Notes under the pieces: model-generated
The model's input: only the letters and a program-made list of their open reading frames with translations
The model's database searches: none
Told to the model about the DNA's origin: nothing
Shown here: positions 5,530-8,899 of the stretch, one piece after another
Layout of the letters: every line of letters starts with the position of its first letter
Numbering within the stretch: position 1 is the first letter of the stretch
Program-made: the position numbers and the translations under genes
Assembly (NCBI GenBank): GCA_042408665.1
Contig: JBHOQW010000150.1
Location: forward strand, 1-8,899
DNA length: 8,899 nucleotides
Direction of reading: 5' to 3'
From: CAUJGQ01 sp042408665
GTDB lineage: Bacteria > Chloroflexota > Dehalococcoidia > CAUJGQ01

Positions 5530-7301
5530 TGGCCACGTACATCCTCGGCATCAACTGTTACACCCACGACTCATCGGCGGCGCTGCTGCGCAATGGCCAG
5601 GTGGCGTTTGCAGCGGCGGAAGAGCGGTTCTCGCGCGTCAAGAAGGACAACTCCTTCCCGCGCCGGGCGATTCAGGCCGCGCTGGACTCCGCCGGTATCC
5701 GCTTTGCCGACCTGGACGCCGTCGCCTTCGGCTGGAACCGGCCCGGCCTCACCCCGCTGCACACCCTGCGGTCGGCGCTCCTGGGCCGCATCCAGCCGAG
5801 CCTGCGCTACACGGCCGGCTCCCTGTACGGGTTGGTGGGCGAGCTGTACCACGGCAACGGGCTGGGCGCGTTGCGCTGGTGGTTCGGCCACCTCCCTAAG
5901 GAGCGTATCTACCACATCGACCACCACGAGGCCCATGCCTGGAGCACCTACGCCGTATCCGGCTTCGATGACGCGCTCGTACTGGTGATGGACGGGCGCG
6001 GCGCGTTCCAGGCAAGCACTATCTATCACGGCCGCAACGGGCGGCTCCGGCGCCTGCGCGTGTATCCCTGGCCCAACTCCATCGGCGCGTTCTACGAGGG
6101 GTTCACCGACCTGCTCGGCTTTGAGCGCCACAGCGACGAGTGGAAGGTGATGGGCCTGGCAGCCTACGGCCGTCCCACCGTGCGCCTGGACCACTGCCTG
6201 CACGTCACCCGCGACGGGTACATGGTCAACGGCAGGGTCATGTGTGGCCGGCACCCCGCCGACATCGCTCCCCTGGAGCGGCTGTTTGGTCCACGCCGCG
6301 ACCCTGAAACACATATCGTCGAGGAGGACAAAGACCTTGCCGCCTCCGTGCAACAGGCCACCGAGGAGGCGGTGTTCGCGCTCGTGCGCGAGGGCATCCG
6401 CCTGACGGGCAGCCGCAAGCTCTGCCTGGCCGGCGGCGTGGCCATGAATTCCAAGGCCAACGGCAAGCTCCTGGCCTCCGGGTTGATCGACGACATCTTC
6501 ATCCAGCCGGCCGCCACCGATGACGGCACCGCCATCGGCGCCGCCATCGGCGTGTACGCGGCCCGCGGGCAGACGGTGCCTCGCGCCGTGATGGACCATG
6601 TCTATCTCGGCCCCGAGTACCCTGACGTCGAGATCGAGCGCACGGTGCGCGCCTACAAACTGCCGGTCATGCGCGTGCCGGACATCGCCGAGACGGTGGC
6701 TGCACTGCTTACTAAAGGGTTCATCGTGGGCTGGTTCCAGGGGCGGATGGAGTTCGGACCACGGGCCCTGGGCAACCGCTCCATTCTGGCCGACCCACGC
6801 GACGTGCGCATGAAGGACCGGGTGAACGAGTGCGTCAAATTCCGCGAGGGATGGCGGCCGTTTGCCCCCTCCTGCCTAGCTGAAAAGATGCACGAGTATT
6901 TCCGGCCGGCCTACCCTTCCCCGTTTATGATTCTGACCTTCGAGGTGCGGCCCGAGAAGCGAGCCGAGATCCCGGCCGTCACGCACGCGGACCACAGCGC
7001 GCGGGTGCAGACGGTGGAGCGGCGCGTCAACCCGCGCTTCTGGGAGCTGATCGCCGCCTTCGCGCAGCGAACGGGGGTGCCGGTAGTGCTTAACACCTCG
7101 TTCAATTTGCGCGGCGAGCCGATCGTCTGCACACCCAAGGACGCCATCCGTACCTTCTACTCGTCCGGCCTGGACTTCCTGGCCCTGGGCGACTACCTGC
7201 TGGCCAAAGATCCGGCCGCCCTGCGCCAGGCAGTCACAACGGTGACGGCTGTCGACGGGGCGGCGGCAACCCAGCGCCCATCCCTTGCCACCGGCCTCTG
7301 A
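5529..7301 (+). CDS. Carbamoyltransferase, NodU/TobZ family (sugar O-carbamoylation)
   Basis: The protein has 590 residues, the usual size. Enzymes of this family use carbamoyl phosphate and ATP to form carbamoyladenylate and then move the carbamoyl group to a sugar hydroxyl. The N-terminal Kae1-like domain starts YILGINCYTHDSSAAL, with the H13-D14-S15-S16 motif, then AEERFSRVK (30-38). H132-H133-E134-A135-H136 is the HxxxH metal site, D155 in VMDGRG follows about 20 residues later as in TobZ, and AGGVAMNSKANGK (301-313) and DDGT (331-334) complete the nucleotide/metal pocket. The C-terminal YrdC/Sua5-like domain runs from about 358, with GPRALGNRSIL, WRPFAPS and VVLNTSFNLRGEPIV. All signature motifs appear intact. 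In NodU and TobZ the targets are a Nod-factor sugar and tobramycin; here the neighbours point to a polysaccharide sugar (inference). The last ~23 residues are a low-complexity Ala/Thr tail. Confidence 0.96.
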   Translation: MATYILGINCYTHDSSAALLRNGQVAFAAAEERFSRVKKDNSFPRRAIQAALDSAGIRFADLDAVAFGWNRPGLTPLHTLRSALLGRIQPSLRYTAGSLYGLVGELYHGNGLGALRWWFGHLPKERIYHIDHHEAHAWSTYAVSGFDDALVLVMDGRGAFQASTIYHGRNGRLRRLRVYPWPNSIGAFYEGFTDLLGFERHSDEWKVMGLAAYGRPTVRLDHCLHVTRDGYMVNGRVMCGRHPADIAPLERLFGPRRDPETHIVEEDKDLAASVQQATEEAVFALVREGIRLTGSRKLCLAGGVAMNSKANGKLLASGLIDDIFIQPAATDDGTAIGAAIGVYAARGQTVPRAVMDHVYLGPEYPDVEIERTVRAYKLPVMRVPDIAETVAALLTKGFIVGWFQGRMEFGPRALGNRSILADPRDVRMKDRVNECVKFREGWRPFAPSCLAEKMHEYFRPAYPSPFMILTFEVRPEKRAEIPAVTHADHSARVQTVERRVNPRFWELIAAFAQRTGVPVVLNTSFNLRGEPIVCTPKDAIRTFYSSGLDFLALGDYLLAKDPAALRQAVTTVTAVDGAAATQRPSLATGL

Positions 7302-7324
7302 GCCTGCCTGGAAGAAGGTCCGCC

Positions 7325-8506
7325 ATGCACACGCCACACGGCCACAAGGTGTTGTTCCTTGTCACCACCGACCCGGTGGGCGGCGTCGGACGGGTGGTGG
7401 CCACACTCGCGCGCGGGCTCAGGGAGCGCGGCTGGCACACCCAGACCGTGTTCCCGCAGGCCTCCGTCACCGAGGACGCGCGGGCCTGGTGGCGGGCGCA
7501 GGGGGTGAGCATCGAGGCACATCCCACGGTGCCGCACATCCTGGCCCCACACCGATGGCGTGACCTCCCCCGGCTCGTCGGGTTGGTGCGCGCAAGCGGA
7601 GCCGCCGTGGTGAACCTGCACTACGGCGGCGGTCACATCTCCCTGAAAGACGTGCTTGCCGTGCGGCTGTCTGGGGTGAGGCGGTGTGTTGCCAGTGTGC
7701 ACCACCCCGTCACCTGGCAAGTAGCCGGCGAGCGGAAGCGGCGCATGACGCGCCTCGCCGGGATGCTCTGCCACGCGGTGGTGGTCAACTCACGCGCAAC
7801 CGCCGCGGTGCTCCGCCAAGCGGGGATACCGGAACACAAGGTTCATCTGGCTCCATGCGGGGTGTCACAACCAACGAATCGGCCCAGCCGCGACGAAGCC
7901 CGCCGACGACTGGGATTGCCCGCGTCCGCGTTCGTGATCAGCACGTTGGCCCTGCTCGTGCCGGGGAAGGGGATCGCGGACCTGATTGAGGCGGTGGCAC
8001 GGATGCCGGACCCAGGTGGCGACATCCGATTGGTCGTGGCCGGCGACGGACCGGCACGACGCGAGCTAGAGCGCCTGGCGGCATCTCGCCTTGCCGAGCG
8101 AGCGACATTTCTTGGGCGCGTTCCCGATACGGCCGACGTCTACGCCGCCGCCGACGTCTTCGCGCTGTCCTCCTACCTGGAGGGTTTTGGCCTGGTGTAC
8201 ATCGAGGCCGCCCTTCATGGTGTGCCGAGCATCGGCACCACCGTCGGCGCCGTGCCGGAGACCATCTGCGACGGGGAGACGGGACTCCTGGTGCCGCCGG
8301 GTGACGTCGATGCGCTGGCGATCGCTATCACCCGCCTGCGAGATAACCCGGACCTCTGTCGGCAACTCGGCGCCGCCGCCCGGGCACGTGCCCTGGCGCG
8401 GTTCACGGACGCCGCTATGATCGAGGCGTATCTCCACGCCTTGCGGCCACGTCGTGAGCGCCGAGGTCATCGTCCGAGTGCTGCCCTGCCCAGCGGGCCA
8501 GCGTAA
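7325..8506 (+). CDS. Glycosyltransferase family 4 (GT-B fold)
   Basis: The protein has 393 residues, from an ATG preceded by GAAGAAGG at 7311-7318 (six bases of spacing) and 23 bases after the carbamoyltransferase stop. The N-terminal domain opens KVLFLVTTDPVGGVGRVVATLARGL, where the Gly-rich VGGVGR loop is the usual acceptor/phosphate-side loop of GT4. VVNSRATAAVLRQ and VHLAPCGVSQP mark the linker. The C-terminal donor domain has LRLVVAGDG-like RLVVAGDGPARRELERLA, and a canonical EX7E, E286-x7-E294 in YLEGFGLVYIEA, followed by VPSIGTTVGAVPE and GLLVPPGD. One oddity: where GT4 enzymes normally have G-R-L before the conserved Lys, this protein reads A-L-L-V-P-G-K (K215 kept, the usual Arg is L210). 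The acceptor is probably a lipid-linked glycan; sugar unknown. The final ~20 residues are an Arg/Pro/Ala tail. Confidence 0.93.
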   Translation: MHTPHGHKVLFLVTTDPVGGVGRVVATLARGLRERGWHTQTVFPQASVTEDARAWWRAQGVSIEAHPTVPHILAPHRWRDLPRLVGLVRASGAAVVNLHYGGGHISLKDVLAVRLSGVRRCVASVHHPVTWQVAGERKRRMTRLAGMLCHAVVVNSRATAAVLRQAGIPEHKVHLAPCGVSQPTNRPSRDEARRRLGLPASAFVISTLALLVPGKGIADLIEAVARMPDPGGDIRLVVAGDGPARRELERLAASRLAERATFLGRVPDTADVYAAADVFALSSYLEGFGLVYIEAALHGVPSIGTTVGAVPETICDGETGLLVPPGDVDALAIAITRLRDNPDLCRQLGAAARARALARFTDAAMIEAYLHALRPRRERRGHRPSAALPSGPA

Positions 8507-8528
8507 ATTACAGCGGACCGGTGGAACT

Positions 8529-8899
8529 ATGCGATGGCGTGCGCTGCTCATCTTCGCTTTCGGGGTCATCGTGGGGCTTGGGATCGCCGGCCTCAGCGGC
8601 CGTCGCCTCGACTCGCCCTTCGGCCCGGCCAACCATGCCCGTTCGCCAGAGGAAGCCACCGCACACCCGCCGGCTGGAGCACAGGGGCCTGAGGACGCCG
8701 GCGTCGCGCCGACTCCGTCACATACGCACCCGGAACACGCCGCGGGAGAGGGCGGCACCTGCGGGCTGCCGCAGGCGGCGTTCTGCGATACGTTTGACTC
8801 TCCCTCCCCCGGCGGCCGCGCCGGCGACCTCGACGAGCGCAAGTGGTCCTTCGCCCGCTACGGCAACGGCATCAACCCCCCCCAGGGCGACGTCAACGT
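8529..8899 (+). CDS. Exported, membrane-anchored protein of unknown function (N-terminal part)
   Basis: An open frame of 123 codons runs from ATG 8529 off the window edge. The N-terminus MRWRALLIFAFGVIVGLGIAG is a positively charged start plus one hydrophobic segment (about residues 5-22), with no obvious signal-peptidase or lipobox site, so a signal anchor is likely. A flexible Pro/Ala/His/Glu-rich linker follows (about 25-78). A new compact region then starts, TCGLPQAAFCDTFDSP, with two Cys nine residues apart. The next words, GDLDERKWSFARYGNG, resemble the beginning of a concanavalin-like/LamG or GH16-type beta-sandwich (a 'DTFD...LDE..W' pattern). This is a weak, by-eye similarity. The start has only a modest purine stretch (GGTGGA, 8520-8525). 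It may bind or cut the glycan made by this locus, but the catalytic region is outside the window. Confidence 0.6.
   Translation, partial: MRWRALLIFAFGVIVGLGIAGLSGRRLDSPFGPANHARSPEEATAHPPAGAQGPEDAGVAPTPSHTHPEHAAGEGGTCGLPQAAFCDTFDSPSPGGRAGDLDERKWSFARYGNGINPPQGDVN

Noticed and set aside
5571..6599. Long open frame on the minus strand (342 codons)
   Set aside because: It is antisense to the carbamoyltransferase, whose motifs are intact, and its translation shows no domain; it is a codon-bias artefact.
8480..8502. Hairpin (GCTG-CCC / GGG-CCAGC) at the end of the last GT4 gene as a terminator
   Set aside because: It is inside coding sequence, short and bulged, and is followed by GTAAATTA rather than a T-run; the next gene starts 22 bases after the stop.
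1..8899. tRNA, rRNA, CRISPR array, insertion sequence or transposase
   Set aside because: No regularly spaced direct repeats, no transposase-like motif and no tRNA/rRNA-like segment was seen on either strand by eye.

Overview
This window is a GC-rich bacterial segment in which every recognisable gene lies on the + strand, separated by short gaps or slight overlaps. The gene content (end of a membrane polymerase/ligase, two GT2 and two GT4 glycosyltransferases, UDP-galactopyranose mutase, a hexapeptide-repeat acyltransferase and a NodU/TobZ-type carbamoyltransferase) marks it as part of a cell-surface or secreted polysaccharide biosynthesis locus. The strong G/C preference at third codon positions, the many Arg/Ala/Pro-rich protein ends and the style of the last exported protein suggest a high-GC lineage such as Chloroflexota (Thermomicrobia-like) or Actinomycetota. 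This assignment is an impression, because no rRNA or other taxonomic marker is present.

Layout: 1-195 is the C-terminus of a membrane protein that fits the end of an O-antigen ligase/polymerase. 220-1119 is a GT2 glycosyltransferase. 1142-2281 is UDP-galactopyranose mutase (glf). 2282-2418 is a non-coding gap with a GC-rich hairpin. 2419-3045 is a left-handed beta-helix acyltransferase. 3066-4139 (or from 3081) is a second GT2 enzyme. 4140-4326 is an unusual C-rich then G-rich spacer holding a long, near-symmetrical foldback centred near 4254. 4327-5529 is a GT4 enzyme (start uncertain). 5529-7301 is a carbamoyltransferase whose start overlaps the preceding stop by one base. 7325-8506 is another GT4 enzyme. 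8529-8899 is the start of an exported, membrane-anchored protein cut by the window edge.

Working together (inference): Glf supplies UDP-galactofuranose, the four glycosyltransferases build a repeat unit from nucleotide sugars at the cytoplasmic face of the membrane, and the acyltransferase and carbamoyltransferase decorate sugar hydroxyls with acyl (probably acetyl) and carbamoyl groups. The upstream membrane protein would polymerise or ligate the product. No priming transferase, flippase or export machinery is visible, so the locus must continue beyond the window or use genes elsewhere.

I do not see a clearly novel multi-gene system. The most unusual items are the foldback at 4204-4305, the combined Galf/O-acyl/O-carbamoyl chemistry, and the extracellular protein at the right edge.
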